Source: BCD1 sp965230565 (lineage in GTDB: Bacteria > Bacteroidota > Bacteroidia > Chitinophagales > Saprospiraceae). Taken from it: a stretch of DNA of 64,000 nucleotides. The stretch lies in contig CBDDLH010000016.1 of the NCBI GenBank assembly GCA_965230565.1, positions 2,108,001 to 2,172,000 on the forward strand, written 5' to 3'. Positions 25,920-35,105 of the stretch are shown here, one piece after another. Both the position numbers and the translations under genes were made by a program. Position 1 is the stretch's first letter, and every line of letters begins with the position of its first letter. The notes below the pieces were generated by a model. The model worked only from the letters and a program-made list of their open reading frames with translations, ran no database searches and was not told the origin of the DNA.

Positions 25920-27047
25920 TCAATCCAAAACAAACCGCCATCCCTGGTGAAAAGCTCCTCCAATACTGGCTTCTTTGGCGCCGGTGACGGAAGGCATACT
26001 TGTAGCCTCATTTTCAAGGCGTAATACTCCAAGCAAGGCCATCAGAGCTGCCTCTTTGTATTCGATGGTTTTTTCATCCGGGACCTGCACCTGTATGGTT
26101 CCTATTTCATCACAGGACTTTTGGATACACTCTACCTGGAAATCGTTAAGGGCTCCTCCCCCTGTGACGAGCATTTTGAACGCTCCTGATTCCAGTTTAT
26201 CTCCTAACACAGCTTTCAGATCAGCAGCCAATTGGTTGGCTAATTGTACCGAAGCAGTATGTAATTTATCCTCTACCGGATAATCGTATTTTTGGTAAAT
26301 CGGTATCAACACATCCCGAACCCAATTATTTCCCAATGATTTTGGATAGGGTTCGTGAAAGAATTTTAATTGATTGACTTCCGTCAAAAGTTCTTCCTGC
26401 AACTGCCCAACTGCAGCAAACCGGCCACCATCATCATATGGCCAGCCCAAAACACTGACGATATCGTTAAGCACCTGGTTAGCTCCACCAACATCAAAAG
26501 CTACATAATCCTCACCGGTTCTGACCGTAACATTAGCTATTCCGCCAAGATTGAGCCACATATCATAGTCACCAAAAAGGTATTTGTCTGCTAAAGGAGC
26601 CAATGGAGCCCCCTGCCCGGAAAGGGCTACATCCTGGGCCCTGAAATTATCAATTACCGGATAACCTGTGATGGCAGCCATCGCGGCACCATCGCCAATC
26701 TGCAGGGTAAAAGTCTTATCAGGGTAATGAAAAACAGTGTGGCCATGAGAAGCCACAAAATCAGGTTGCAGATCATATTTTCCCAGAAAGATCAAAGTTT
26801 GCACGCCAAAATACCGCCCCAGATCCGCATTCAGTTTTGTCAATTCCAGCCCGGATAGCGTAGGTGCTTCCCGGAGCCTTTTGAGCCATTCCTCCGGGTA
26901 AGGAATGGTTTCGGCCACTTCAATTTCCCAGTCTTTTATCTTTAGATCACCCCGTTCTGAAAATTTAAACGTGCAATAAGCAATATCCAGACCGTCAAGC
27001 GAACTTCCTGACATCAAACCAAGGGCGTTGTATTTTTTATTGAACAT
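25920..27047 (-). CDS. anmK: Anhydro-N-acetylmuramic acid kinase
   Basis: The frame is open to 27146, but ATG 27047 gives the standard family start (MFNKKYNALGLMSGSSLDGLD); 375 residues. Motifs in order: the ATP loop GLMSGSSLDG, the HGHTVFHYP segment with its conserved His pair, GDGAAMAAITGYPVIDNFR, the SGQGAPLAPL loop, LNLGGIANVT, and FDVGGANQVLND in place of the proteobacterial FDTGPGN-x-LID, followed by TGGGALN. AnmK phosphorylates and hydrolyses 1,6-anhydro-MurNAc to MurNAc-6-phosphate in peptidoglycan recycling. All catalytic positions I can check are there; GGAN instead of GPGN is a lineage variant. It is followed on the minus strand by the dispersed repeat and preceded by a tandem duplication (27070-27352). 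Confidence 0.92.
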   Translation of the reverse strand: MFNKKYNALGLMSGSSLDGLDIAYCTFKFSERGDLKIKDWEIEVAETIPYPEEWLKRLREAPTLSGLELTKLNADLGRYFGVQTLIFLGKYDLQPDFVASHGHTVFHYPDKTFTLQIGDGAAMAAITGYPVIDNFRAQDVALSGQGAPLAPLADKYLFGDYDMWLNLGGIANVTVRTGEDYVAFDVGGANQVLNDIVSVLGWPYDDGGRFAAVGQLQEELLTEVNQLKFFHEPYPKSLGNNWVRDVLIPIYQKYDYPVEDKLHTASVQLANQLAADLKAVLGDKLESGAFKMLVTGGGALNDFQVECIQKSCDEIGTIQVQVPDEKTIEYKEAALMALLGVLRLENEATSMPSVTGAKEASIGGAFHQGWRFVLD

Positions 27048-27069
27048 AGAAAAGCATTTACAAATTATG

Positions 27070-27352
27070 AGATTCTCTCCGACAAGGCAACGCCTATGCT
27101 TCCCACAATTCCACGCAAAGGCATCGCCTTGAAAAATTAGCATCAAAAAACCATAGCATCAAAATCAATGTCCACCATACATTTGAAATGCTTCTTTTGT
27201 GGTTCTAATTGCGTTCCTTACGGTTAAAATATTCTCCGACAAGGTAACGCCTATGCTTTCCACAATTCCTCGCAAAGACATCAACTTGAAAAAGTTGCAT
27301 CAAAAAATCGTAGCATCAAAATCAATGTCCACCATGCATTTGAAATGCTTCT
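27070..27352 (-). repeat. 157-bp tandem duplication covering the GT9 3' end
   Basis: Two diverged copies, about 27070-27195 and 27227-27352, keep a constant 157-nt offset (CTCCGACAAGG at 27077 and 27234; TCCACCAT at 27171 and 27328). The right copy holds the true C-terminus of the glycosyltransferase (HFKCMVDIDFDATIF); the left copy encodes the same end (HFKCMVDIDFDAMVF) followed by a stop, but without the rest of the gene. It is thus a duplicated gene end. Confidence 0.85.
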
Positions 27353-28277
27353 TGGGGCATTCATCATGACCGATCTTGGAACACGGGCGGCAAGACAATG
27401 ATTTTACTTCCAGTGTGGTATTCCGATCTTCCCCATTTCCGAAATAAGGGTACATCCCAAATTCAGGAATAGTGTTGCCCCAAACAGAAATGATTTCCTT
27501 GTGAAAGGCTGCTGCAATATGCATCAATCCTGTGTCGTGAGAGATTACCTTTCCCGCCTGGCGAACCATGGAGGCAGACTCATTGAGTTTGAGTTTCCCA
27601 CAGGCACTCACCACATGTTCACCAGCCTGCTCTGCAATAAATTCTCCTGGACCAGCATCTTCAGGGCCACCTAAAAGCACAACCGGGCCTTTTATTTTCT
27701 GACAAACCTCGATGATCCTCACCACCGGCAGCCGCTTCGTCGCATGTGCCGCTCCGATCACAAAAGCAATATAGGGTTTCACTTCCCCCAGGCCATACTT
27801 TTTAAAAAAGGGCTTCAAATTAACCTCTTGCTTTTTAGGGATAAAATAATCAAGCCCTTTACCGTCATTTCTGACGCCTAATTTTTCGGCTGGTCTCATA
27901 TACCTGTCTACAATATGCACATGAGGTAATCTGTTGATCTTGAAATTGGTGATCAGCCACTTTTGGAAATTAATCTTGTTGAAACTAAACGTTCTGGTGC
28001 CTAACCCTATTCTGACCATACGGCTTCGGAGGTTGTTATGCAGGTCGATGATGTAACGGTATTTTTCCCCTTTCATCTTCAATAAAACCTCTTCTATATT
28101 TTTCTGAATGCTGTAAATTTTATCGATATAAGGATTGGCTTCTACCACAGGCAGGAAACTCTTCTTGGTCAGAAAATGGATCTCAGCATCCGGCAACTGT
28201 TGCTTAAGACAGCGAATTACCGGAGTGGTCAAAACAATATCTCCAATGGAGGAAAAACGTATGATGAGTATTTTCAA
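27300..28277 (-). CDS. Glycosyltransferase family 9 (heptosyltransferase-like)
   Basis: 325 residues, the normal GT9 size, starting MKILIIRFSSIGDIVLTTPV, the signature N-terminus of ADP-heptose transferases. The C-terminal half has the nucleotide-sugar binding pattern of the family: GAAHATKRLP, the GGPEDAGPG loop, ISHDTGLMHIAAAF with the conserved D-T-G-x-M-H, and WGNTIPEFGMYPY. A Cys cluster (SLSCRPCSKIGHDECP) near the end is typical for Bacteroidota GT9 proteins. It acts on the cytosolic face of the inner membrane and transfers a sugar, probably a heptose or related, to LPS core. Operon partners are not evident. Sits between the tandem duplication and a 27-bp palindrome. Confidence 0.88.
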   Translation of the reverse strand: MKILIIRFSSIGDIVLTTPVIRCLKQQLPDAEIHFLTKKSFLPVVEANPYIDKIYSIQKNIEEVLLKMKGEKYRYIIDLHNNLRSRMVRIGLGTRTFSFNKINFQKWLITNFKINRLPHVHIVDRYMRPAEKLGVRNDGKGLDYFIPKKQEVNLKPFFKKYGLGEVKPYIAFVIGAAHATKRLPVVRIIEVCQKIKGPVVLLGGPEDAGPGEFIAEQAGEHVVSACGKLKLNESASMVRQAGKVISHDTGLMHIAAAFHKEIISVWGNTIPEFGMYPYFGNGEDRNTTLEVKSLSCRPCSKIGHDECPKKHFKCMVDIDFDATIF

Positions 28278-28327
28278 TGCTCTAGTCTTTATTTACCATA
28301 AGGACACAAAGTAAACATAAGAAATTA

Positions 28328-28389
28328 AACCACAAAGTCCCATAGACCACATTAGTTTGACTTAATGTGGTCTATGGGACTTTGTGGTT
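28328..28389. terminator. 27-bp perfect palindrome between GT9 and PhoD-like genes
   Basis: Left arm 28328-28354 and right arm 28363-28389 are perfect complements (core AAGTCCCATAGACCACAT) with an 8-nt loop. It lies 5 nt after the PhoD-like stop at 28395. There is no long T run beside it, so it may act as a 3' hairpin, or represent a small mobile palindrome. Confidence 0.7.
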
Positions 28390-28394
28390 ATTCG

Positions 28395-29726
28395 TTAATT
28401 TCGCTTTGGAGCATCAATATCATATTCCCAGAGCTGATCGCCATTGACATCAAAAATCTTGATGTTTAAATGACGCTCAAGGCGGGGGCCGGAAAACTCA
28501 AGTACGCCGAAGTTGCGTTGTCCCACCAGGGTACCTTCTACAAGGTTATCATTCTTTTCATCCTTAAGACGTTCCAGAGAAATGGCTCCGGAGGTCAAGG
28601 GAGAAACCGTAAGGTCATAAACTTTGTTTCCGGCTTTATTTTCTACCATGCTCAAATCCGTATGATGGCGGTCGCCGGTAAGGAAGATGACTCCGGTTAT
28701 GTTTTCTTCTTCAATTCTTCTGAGTAGATAATCACGCTCTTCCTTTTGCAGGTTGATATAATTTTCAAAAACCTCTGCAGTAGTTAATACCTGCCCGCCT
28801 ACACATACCAATTTAAAGGGGGCATTGCTATAAATCATGGATTCAATAAGCCAATCTAATTGCTCACGTCCTAAAAGGATTTTTTCACCTTCCTTTTTTG
28901 GGTTTGGTGTCCTGAAAGTACGATTATCGAGCAAAAAGAAATCAATATCATTGTACTTGAACATAGAAGTGATGCCTTTCCCGTCCAGGCCATAGCCATT
29001 ATTTCCCCAGAATAATTTGAAAGCCTCCAGCGTCCAATCCTTGTGGTAATATCTTCGGTCGGAATCATTTGGGCCGTAATCGTGGTCATCCCAGATGGCG
29101 TAGTTATGTGTAGAGGCAAGCAAAGCCTGCATTTCAGGTAGGGAGCGTGTATGGGTATTGCGATGTAAAACCCCTGTTCTGGTAAAGAAGTCAACTTCCC
29201 TTAAATAGGTATTATCTCCCAACCATAACATGACATCAGGTCTTTTTTCGTGAATGCTGGTGAAAATTTCATAATTACCGCCATAAGGTCTGCCCGGCCG
29301 GTCGACTTCCGGTTCATTCACATAAGCACAACTTCCAAGCGCTACAGAAAAATTAGGCGGATCGGTACGATATTGCCACAAAGCCTGAGACTGGAAAGTG
29401 GTGGGGTATTCAAAACTGATCTTTTGTCCATTGATATACAGGTCGTAATCATACCTTTTCCCGGGTCTAACCTCATCGGCAATGCAATGGGCTGTATAGG
29501 CATATTTTTTCTCTGTTTTTACCACTTCAGTGGAAAAAGCGACTTCCGGGTTGTCCTGTTCCCAATAGACAAAATGTACATCTGCTGCTGCATTGGTCTG
29601 CACCCAAAGCATAACTTCTTTCATTTCACAATACCCCAGCATCGGCCCTGATTGCAGGAAGGCTTTTTGGGCAAAAGATGCAGTTACCGCAAGTATAAAT
29701 ACGATTAGGACGAGTATTTTCTTCAT
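28395..29726 (-). CDS. PhoD-like alkaline phosphatase/phosphodiesterase, secreted
   Basis: 443 residues with a signal peptide (LVLIVFILAVTASFAQ). A fibronectin-like N-terminal part leads to the PhoD metallophosphatase domain: ALGSCAYVNEP, DVMLWLGDNTYL (Asp metal ligand), IWDDHDYGPND with the conserved D-D-H-D metal site, and ITGVIFLTGDRHHTDLSM with the GDRHH ligands. These residues bind Fe3+/Ca2+ in PhoD and are complete here. It hydrolyses phosphate mono- or diesters in the periplasm or outside; it has no Tat-type twin Arg and no T9SS sorting domain. The palindrome at 28328 follows the gene. The precise substrate is not known from the sequence. Confidence 0.88.
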   Translation of the reverse strand: MKKILVLIVFILAVTASFAQKAFLQSGPMLGYCEMKEVMLWVQTNAAADVHFVYWEQDNPEVAFSTEVVKTEKKYAYTAHCIADEVRPGKRYDYDLYINGQKISFEYPTTFQSQALWQYRTDPPNFSVALGSCAYVNEPEVDRPGRPYGGNYEIFTSIHEKRPDVMLWLGDNTYLREVDFFTRTGVLHRNTHTRSLPEMQALLASTHNYAIWDDHDYGPNDSDRRYYHKDWTLEAFKLFWGNNGYGLDGKGITSMFKYNDIDFFLLDNRTFRTPNPKKEGEKILLGREQLDWLIESMIYSNAPFKLVCVGGQVLTTAEVFENYINLQKEERDYLLRRIEEENITGVIFLTGDRHHTDLSMVENKAGNKVYDLTVSPLTSGAISLERLKDEKNDNLVEGTLVGQRNFGVLEFSGPRLERHLNIKIFDVNGDQLWEYDIDAPKRN

Positions 29727-29820
29727 TAGTTTAGGTTTTTATTGTTGTTATGATTTATGATGTAAAAACAAAATTTCATGCAAAAACCTCCGAGGTCTTA
29801 ATTCCGATCTTTGGAAAGTT

Positions 29821-30474
29821 TTACATTTTCCCTTTTGAACCTGGTGACCAAAACCTCGGAGGTTTAATTTCCTTATAATTATCCAGAATGACGCTCACTG
29901 CTTCCTCCAGCGAATTACCAAAAGCAAAAACGCCCTCCTCGTGACCTTCCATAACAAACAGTTTTGTTTGCCTCAATTCCGTATTTCTCAAAAGATCAAT
30001 GATTGAAAGTGCCATCTCCGGCGTTCCATAGGTTGCAGCGGAATCTGTTGTAGGAACTTTATGTAATAACTCCTGCCACATCCTAAGATCATGAATATGG
30101 GCAACTGCCTGCACCTCCTGACATTCTCTGTAAATTACAGCATGGCTCATTGATTCGGAAGAAGCAATAATAGGGCCATGACATTCCAGGGTGTTTTTTT
30201 CGATATCAACTTTTGTTACCAGGGCAAAATGGGCTGGAGTAAGTTGTGAGTGATTGCCGGTGGCAGAACCGGAAATGAAAAAGGCATCTCGATTGTCTGT
30301 CAAAGAATGCCGCAAACTGATATTACCAAAGCCAATACCATTCGAATAAGCACCAATAAGGCCAGCTTCAAAAAGTTGCTGCCGGGCCATTATTAACTCA
30401 TCAAGATCCTGGTTTGGGAAAGCCGGAGCTTTTTCCCAGTGGGAATTAAATTTAATATAACCTTCATCAATCAT
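29821..30474 (-). CDS. Class II aldolase/adducin-family protein, MtnB-like
   Basis: 217 residues of the class II aldolase fold: RQQLFEAGLIGAYSNGIGFGNISLR (substrate and phosphate loop), FFISGSATGNHSQLTPAHF, then AVAHIHDLRMW with a Zn-binding HxH and GHEEGVFAFGNSLEEA with the third His. It begins 30 nt downstream of the mtnA stop on the same strand. In methionine salvage the step after MtnA is methylthioribulose-1-phosphate dehydratase (MtnB), a member of this family, and the context supports that role. Other family members (fuculose-phosphate aldolase) are less likely. The last 14 codons (KPPRFWSPGSKGKM) overlap a palindrome ACCTCCGAGGT that recurs 50 nt downstream, so the C-terminal tail may be secondarily added. 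Confidence 0.65.
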   Translation of the reverse strand: MIDEGYIKFNSHWEKAPAFPNQDLDELIMARQQLFEAGLIGAYSNGIGFGNISLRHSLTDNRDAFFISGSATGNHSQLTPAHFALVTKVDIEKNTLECHGPIIASSESMSHAVIYRECQEVQAVAHIHDLRMWQELLHKVPTTDSAATYGTPEMALSIIDLLRNTELRQTKLFVMEGHEEGVFAFGNSLEEAVSVILDNYKEIKPPRFWSPGSKGKM

Positions 30475-30504
30475 AGGAAATCAGGTTTTTCCATCCAATG
30501 CAGG

Positions 30505-31617
30505 TTAAACCGCCATTTCAGGGCTGAACATCCGAACAATGGATCGCTCATTGGCTTTACAAATGCCTCTGTCCGTGATCAATGCCGAGACCAGCCTGGC
30601 CGGGGTAACATCAAAAGCATAATTTGCTACAGGACTACCTGCGGGGGTCAATAAAATCTCAGAAGTACCATGTTCATTTTTTCCATAGATATATTTCACC
30701 TCATGATCACTTCGCTGTTCTATGGGAATTTCTTTTAAACCATCCTGTAACTCAAAATCAAAGGAAGACACTGGCAGCGCTACATAAAACGGAATATCAT
30801 TATCATTTGCAGCCAGGGCTTTCAGGTAAGTACCTATTTTGTTGCAAACATCTCCTTTTCGGGTAGTTCGATCACTCCCCACTATAACCATATCCACCAT
30901 GCCATGCTGCATTAAATGCCCACCCGTATTATCGGGTATAACGGTATGAGGAACCCCATGCTGCAATAATTCATAGGCCGTCAGACGTGCTCCCTGATTC
31001 CTCGGGCGCGTTTCATCTACCCAAACATGAACGTCAATTCCCTTTTCAAAGGCGGCATAAATGGGCGCAAGAGCTGTTCCATAATCCACTGTTGCCAGCC
31101 ATCCTGCATTGCAATGGGTGAGAATATTCACCGTGCCTCCTCCTTTGATCTTACTTACCGTTTCAATCAGCGGAAGTCCGTGCAAACCGATCTGCCGGCA
31201 TTGCTCTGCACTTTCATCTGCTATGGCCTGAGCTTCCTGCAGACAGGCATTTGCTATGAGCGAAAGGTCTTCGCAATTATCAATTACCTGCTGCATCCGC
31301 CTCAAAGCATAAAAGAGATCAACTGCCGTAGGTCGCGTCTCCGCCAGAGCAATAAAAGCTCTTCCAATATGTTTTTGAAAACTTTCACTGTTCAATGCTT
31401 CCCTAACGGCAAAATACATTCCAAAGGCTGCAGTTGCTCCGATCAGAGGGGCGCCCCGCACATGCATCTCCCGGATGGCTTCAGCGCAATCCTTCATGGA
31501 CTTCAGATCCTCAATGATAAATTCGTGTGGAAGTGGTCTTTGGTCAATGATCTGAACGACATCGGCAGCATCGTCCTTTAACCAAATGGAACGGTAGTAT
31601 TTGTTGTTTATTCTCAT
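30505..31617 (-). CDS. mtnA: S-methyl-5-thioribose-1-phosphate isomerase
   Basis: The frame runs to 31749 but ATG 31617 gives the expected start (MRINNKYYRSIWLKDD), 370 residues. Motifs: HVRGAPLIGATAAFGM, the catalytic Cys169 in NILTHCNAGWLATVDYG, and Asp249 in VIVGSDRTTRKGDVCNKIGT. The 80-residue distance between Cys and Asp is the same as in the Bacillus enzyme. MtnA converts methylthioribose-1-phosphate into methylthioribulose-1-phosphate in methionine salvage; the MtnB-like gene follows. Gap to the trkH stop upstream is only 67 nt, so all four genes trkA-trkH-mtnA-mtnB might be in one transcript, though no functional link is obvious. Confidence 0.95.
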   Translation of the reverse strand: MRINNKYYRSIWLKDDAADVVQIIDQRPLPHEFIIEDLKSMKDCAEAIREMHVRGAPLIGATAAFGMYFAVREALNSESFQKHIGRAFIALAETRPTAVDLFYALRRMQQVIDNCEDLSLIANACLQEAQAIADESAEQCRQIGLHGLPLIETVSKIKGGGTVNILTHCNAGWLATVDYGTALAPIYAAFEKGIDVHVWVDETRPRNQGARLTAYELLQHGVPHTVIPDNTGGHLMQHGMVDMVIVGSDRTTRKGDVCNKIGTYLKALAANDNDIPFYVALPVSSFDFELQDGLKEIPIEQRSDHEVKYIYGKNEHGTSEILLTPAGSPVANYAFDVTPARLVSALITDRGICKANERSIVRMFSPEMAV

Positions 31618-31684
31618 GAACTGAAGGCGATTAGTCAATTTTCGGGGCCATTCAAATACTTTGGTTGCAATCCGGCAATACAAT

Positions 31685-33136
31685 CTAATTCGAACGCCAG
31701 AAATAAGGGGTAAACAACACCAAAACGGTGAAAAGTTCCAAACGACCAATCAACATAAGAAAAGCCAGGATTACTTTTATTTCGCCTGAAAACCACGCGA
31801 AATTATCCACTGGTCCTACCTTTCCGATCCCCGGGCCTACATTCCCGAGGGAAGTAGCCACAGCTCCGATAGCCGTCATAAAATCAATGCCCATAAAGGT
31901 AAGCAATACAGACCCAACTAAAAAGAGCAATAGGTATAATAAAAGAAAAATTATTATATGGGTAACAATCTTGCCCGGAACCGCCTGCCCGTCGAGCTTT
32001 AATGGGATAACAGCCCTTGGATGGAGGATGCGTTTGAACTCCAGAAATGAATTTTTAAAATAGACATAATGCCGGATGATTTTAATCCCCCCGGCAGTAG
32101 ATCCCGCACTGGCTCCAACGAATAACAGTATAAAAAACAACATCGTTAACCCGGATGACCATTGCGTATAATCTGCAGAAACATATCCGGTGGTGGTGAT
32201 CAGTGAAATGATCTGGAAGATGCTGTCCCTGAAGGCTTTCTCAAGGGAATGGTCAGTCACATGATATACGGAAGCCGTAACGATCACCGCCAGTGTCAGC
32301 ACCAAAAACACATAGGCTTTAAACTCATCGCTATACCATACTCGCCTGATTTTGCCTTTTAGCCCGTAATAAATAATGGTATAATTTGTTCCGGCTAAAA
32401 ACATAAAAAGGATGATGGGATATTGAATGGCCGGAACATCAAAATGGGCCATACTGGCGTTTTTGGTGGAAAAGCCTCCCGTGGCCATGGTAGTTAACGC
32501 ATGGTTAACAGAGTCATAGAAATCCATGCCAACCAGGTTAAGGATCACGCATAGGGTTATGGTCAAAAAGACGTAAATAGCCCACAACCTTTTGGCGGTT
32601 TCCTGGATCCGGGGGTGTAATTTATCCGATGTTGGCCCCGGAGCTTCGGCAACAAAAAGTTCAATTCCCCCTATTCCCAACAAAGGGAAAATAGCAACCG
32701 TAAGTACAATGATCCCCATTCCTCCGATCCACTGGGTGAGACTGCGCCAATAGAGGATACCTTTGGATACGGATTCTATATCCGTCAACACCGATGCTCC
32801 GGTGGTCGTCATCCCCGAAACTGCTTCAAAAAAGGCTTCCGGTACCGTCGGAATCGCTCCGCTTATCAAATATGGTAACATGGAAAAACTGACCATGGTA
32901 AACCACCCCAAAGCTACAATGAGGTAACCTTCTCTCTTATTCAAAGATAACCGGCTATCTCTAAGCAACAGGAATAACGGAAGACCAAGCCCAAGACAAA
33001 TAGCTCCGGAATAAAAGATGGGTAGTCCGTCACCACTTTTATAAAAATGAGCGATGAGCAACCCCGTCCACATCAATCCTCCCAGCATCGTGAGTAAAAC
33101 ACCCAGGACTCTTAAGATGGGTTTTACTCTGATCAT
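31685..33136 (-). CDS. trkH: Trk-type potassium uptake protein, membrane subunit
   Basis: 483 residues, highly hydrophobic, with four M1-P-M2 units. The four selectivity-filter loops are visible in order: GMTTTGASVL, TTMATGGFSTKNA, LITTTGYVSADY and TSLGNVGPGIG, and the conserved Arg/Lys of the gating loop region. It forms the K+-conducting pore in the inner membrane as a dimer, controlled by TrkA. Its ATG (33134-33136) overlaps the trkA stop by one base (TAATG), so the two are translationally coupled. Confidence 0.95.
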   Translation of the reverse strand: MIRVKPILRVLGVLLTMLGGLMWTGLLIAHFYKSGDGLPIFYSGAICLGLGLPLFLLLRDSRLSLNKREGYLIVALGWFTMVSFSMLPYLISGAIPTVPEAFFEAVSGMTTTGASVLTDIESVSKGILYWRSLTQWIGGMGIIVLTVAIFPLLGIGGIELFVAEAPGPTSDKLHPRIQETAKRLWAIYVFLTITLCVILNLVGMDFYDSVNHALTTMATGGFSTKNASMAHFDVPAIQYPIILFMFLAGTNYTIIYYGLKGKIRRVWYSDEFKAYVFLVLTLAVIVTASVYHVTDHSLEKAFRDSIFQIISLITTTGYVSADYTQWSSGLTMLFFILLFVGASAGSTAGGIKIIRHYVYFKNSFLEFKRILHPRAVIPLKLDGQAVPGKIVTHIIIFLLLYLLLFLVGSVLLTFMGIDFMTAIGAVATSLGNVGPGIGKVGPVDNFAWFSGEIKVILAFLMLIGRLELFTVLVLFTPYFWRSN

Positions 33137-34476
33137 TAGCTGAAGATTTTTTCGAGTTTGGCAATAGACTCAGGTAAGGAAAAAACCACCACTTTATCTC
33201 CCACCTGCAACTGAAAATCGCCATCGGGCATCAGGCTGTCTTCCCCGCGGATTACTCCGCCGATCAATGCAGTTTGAGGAAAATGTAATTCCTTTAGTGG
33301 TTTACGGGTTGTTCGGTTAGCCTTATGGATTACAAACTCAATAACTTCAGCGTCCACCCCATGTAAACTGGTCACTGCTTCGATCTTTCCTTTTCGAACA
33401 AAGCGGAAAATATTATTAGCGGCAATGAGTTTTTTATTGATGAGCGTATCCACACCAATATTTTGGGAAAGATGGATATACTCTTTATTCTCGACCTGAG
33501 CTATTGTTTTGAAAACACCATAATTTTTAGCGGTAAGGCTTGCTATGATATTGGTTTCAGAATTTTCGGTGAGGGCAATAAAGGCATCCATATTGCTAAG
33601 TCCTTCCTCCTTCAACATTTCAATGTTACTGTAATCTCCTCTGATAATGAGCGTAGAGTTGAGCACTTCCGATAATTCTAATGCCTTTTTTTTATTTTTA
33701 ACCACGAGCGTTACCTGGTAATTCTTCTCAAGGGTTTTTGCAGTAGAAACGCTCAACTTGTCACCGCCGATGATCATCACCTTTCGGATGTCTTTTTTCT
33801 TTTCCCCTAACAACAATTCAAGTTCTTCTATTTCCTCCCGCTTAGTCATGAAGTAAATGTGGTCATTCACCTTTAGAATGGTTTCTCCTTTGGGAATAAT
33901 GGTCTCATGCCCTCTCAAAATGGCAATAGGCCTGAGGGTTGTGCCTCTGCTTACATTTGGCAGATCTTTCACGCTCATATCTAAAAGCGGAGAACCTTTT
34001 CTTAAGGTAAGGCCGGCAAGACTGATCTTACCGTCTTCAAATTCAAAAAGATCCGTAAAGGTGCAACGCTGAATAAGCCTTTCAATCTCATTGGCTGCCA
34101 ACTGAATTGGAGACATCAAAATATCAATGCCCAATTCTTTAAAAATATCTTTTTGCTCCCCACAGAGATATTCGGGATTGGTAACTCTGGCGATCACCTG
34201 TTTGGCACCAAGTTTTTTGGCCAGAATTGCGGAAACCAGATTAGTCTTTTCCGATGTCGTTACTGCCAAAAATAATCGGGCCTGATGGACTCCTGCCTGT
34301 TCAAGTAGTTCCAGAGAAGCGCAATCGCCGCGAAGAGTCAACACATCGAGGTGGGTGGCCGCATAATCAAGAACATCCTGTTCGAGATCGATCAGGATGA
34401 TGTCGAGATTTTCAATGGACAATAATTCAGCAAGATGGAAGCCGACATCACCCGCACCAGCGATAACGATCTTCAT
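33136..34476 (-). CDS. trkA: Trk system potassium transporter, regulatory subunit TrkA
   Basis: 446 residues with two tandem RCK units. The first begins MKIVIAGAGDVGFHLAELL (NAD(H)-binding GxGxxG with the acidic residue ILIDLEQD at the end of strand 2), the second KVMIIGGDKLSVSTAKTL, each followed by a TrkA-C domain (DMSVKDLPNVSRGTTLRPIA and PLKELHFPQTALIGGVIRG). It sits on the cytoplasmic face and gates TrkH in response to nucleotides. One-base overlap with trkH. Confidence 0.95.
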   Translation of the reverse strand: MKIVIAGAGDVGFHLAELLSIENLDIILIDLEQDVLDYAATHLDVLTLRGDCASLELLEQAGVHQARLFLAVTTSEKTNLVSAILAKKLGAKQVIARVTNPEYLCGEQKDIFKELGIDILMSPIQLAANEIERLIQRCTFTDLFEFEDGKISLAGLTLRKGSPLLDMSVKDLPNVSRGTTLRPIAILRGHETIIPKGETILKVNDHIYFMTKREEIEELELLLGEKKKDIRKVMIIGGDKLSVSTAKTLEKNYQVTLVVKNKKKALELSEVLNSTLIIRGDYSNIEMLKEEGLSNMDAFIALTENSETNIIASLTAKNYGVFKTIAQVENKEYIHLSQNIGVDTLINKKLIAANNIFRFVRKGKIEAVTSLHGVDAEVIEFVIHKANRTTRKPLKELHFPQTALIGGVIRGEDSLMPDGDFQLQVGDKVVVFSLPESIAKLEKIFS

Positions 34477-34599
34477 AGATTTTTTTATTTAGGAAGCAAA
34501 TTTAATCAAATAACCAGAATTTCAATATGCGATAAATCATTATCTCTCCAAAGCTATGAGTCATTGAGGCATTTCTTCCTGAAATAGAAAAATTAACCT

Positions 34600-34607
34600 T
34601 AAATTTG
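34600..34607 (+). promoter_or_regulatory. Possible -7 element for the tyrosine phosphatase gene
   Basis: TAAATTTG fits TAnnTTTG, 43 nt before the ATG at 34650. No convincing -33 box at the usual distance. Confidence 0.3.
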
Positions 34608-34649
34608 TTGCAGTTGTTTTTGAATGAAGTGATAAAAAATTATTTGTAA

Positions 34650-35105
34650 ATGAAAATCCTGATGGTATGCCTTGGCAACATCTGCCGCTCTCCACTTGCT
34701 GAAGGCATCATGCAAAGAAAAATCGAGGAAAACGGACTGCCTTGGAAAGTAGATTCTGCCGGAACAAGCTCCTGGCATATTGGCGAACCACCTGACAGAA
34801 GATCTATTGAAGTAGCCAGGAAACATGGCATTGACATCGCTGCTCAAAGAGGCCGCCAAATCCGTCAGGAAGACCTGTCTGAATTCGATTTCATCTATGC
34901 GATGGACACCTCCAATTTCAGAGATATTCTGAAACTTGCCAATTCTCCTGAACAGGAAGCAAAAGTTAAACTAATTCTCAATGAAACATCCCCGAACGAA
35001 GATAATAGCGTTCCGGATCCTTACTGGGATGACGATGGTTTTGAAAATGTATACCAACTTTTGCAAGGGGCTTGTCAAAAAATAATTGAGAATAATTTTA
35101 AATAA
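34650..35105 (+). CDS. Low-molecular-weight protein-tyrosine phosphatase
   Basis: 151 residues. The active-site loop is VCLGNICRS at residues 6-14, with nucleophile Cys7 and Arg13 as in C(X)5R phosphatases; the general acid Asp123 lies in VPDPYW as in all family members. DSAGTSSWHIGEPPD is the conserved second motif. LMW-PTPs act in the cytosol on phosphotyrosine; in bacteria they often counter BY-kinases in exopolysaccharide export, but no BY-kinase is nearby. Single gene, divergent from trkA. ATG at 34650 gives the normal N-terminus. Confidence 0.95.
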   Translation: MKILMVCLGNICRSPLAEGIMQRKIEENGLPWKVDSAGTSSWHIGEPPDRRSIEVARKHGIDIAAQRGRQIRQEDLSEFDFIYAMDTSNFRDILKLANSPEQEAKVKLILNETSPNEDNSVPDPYWDDDGFENVYQLLQGACQKIIENNFK

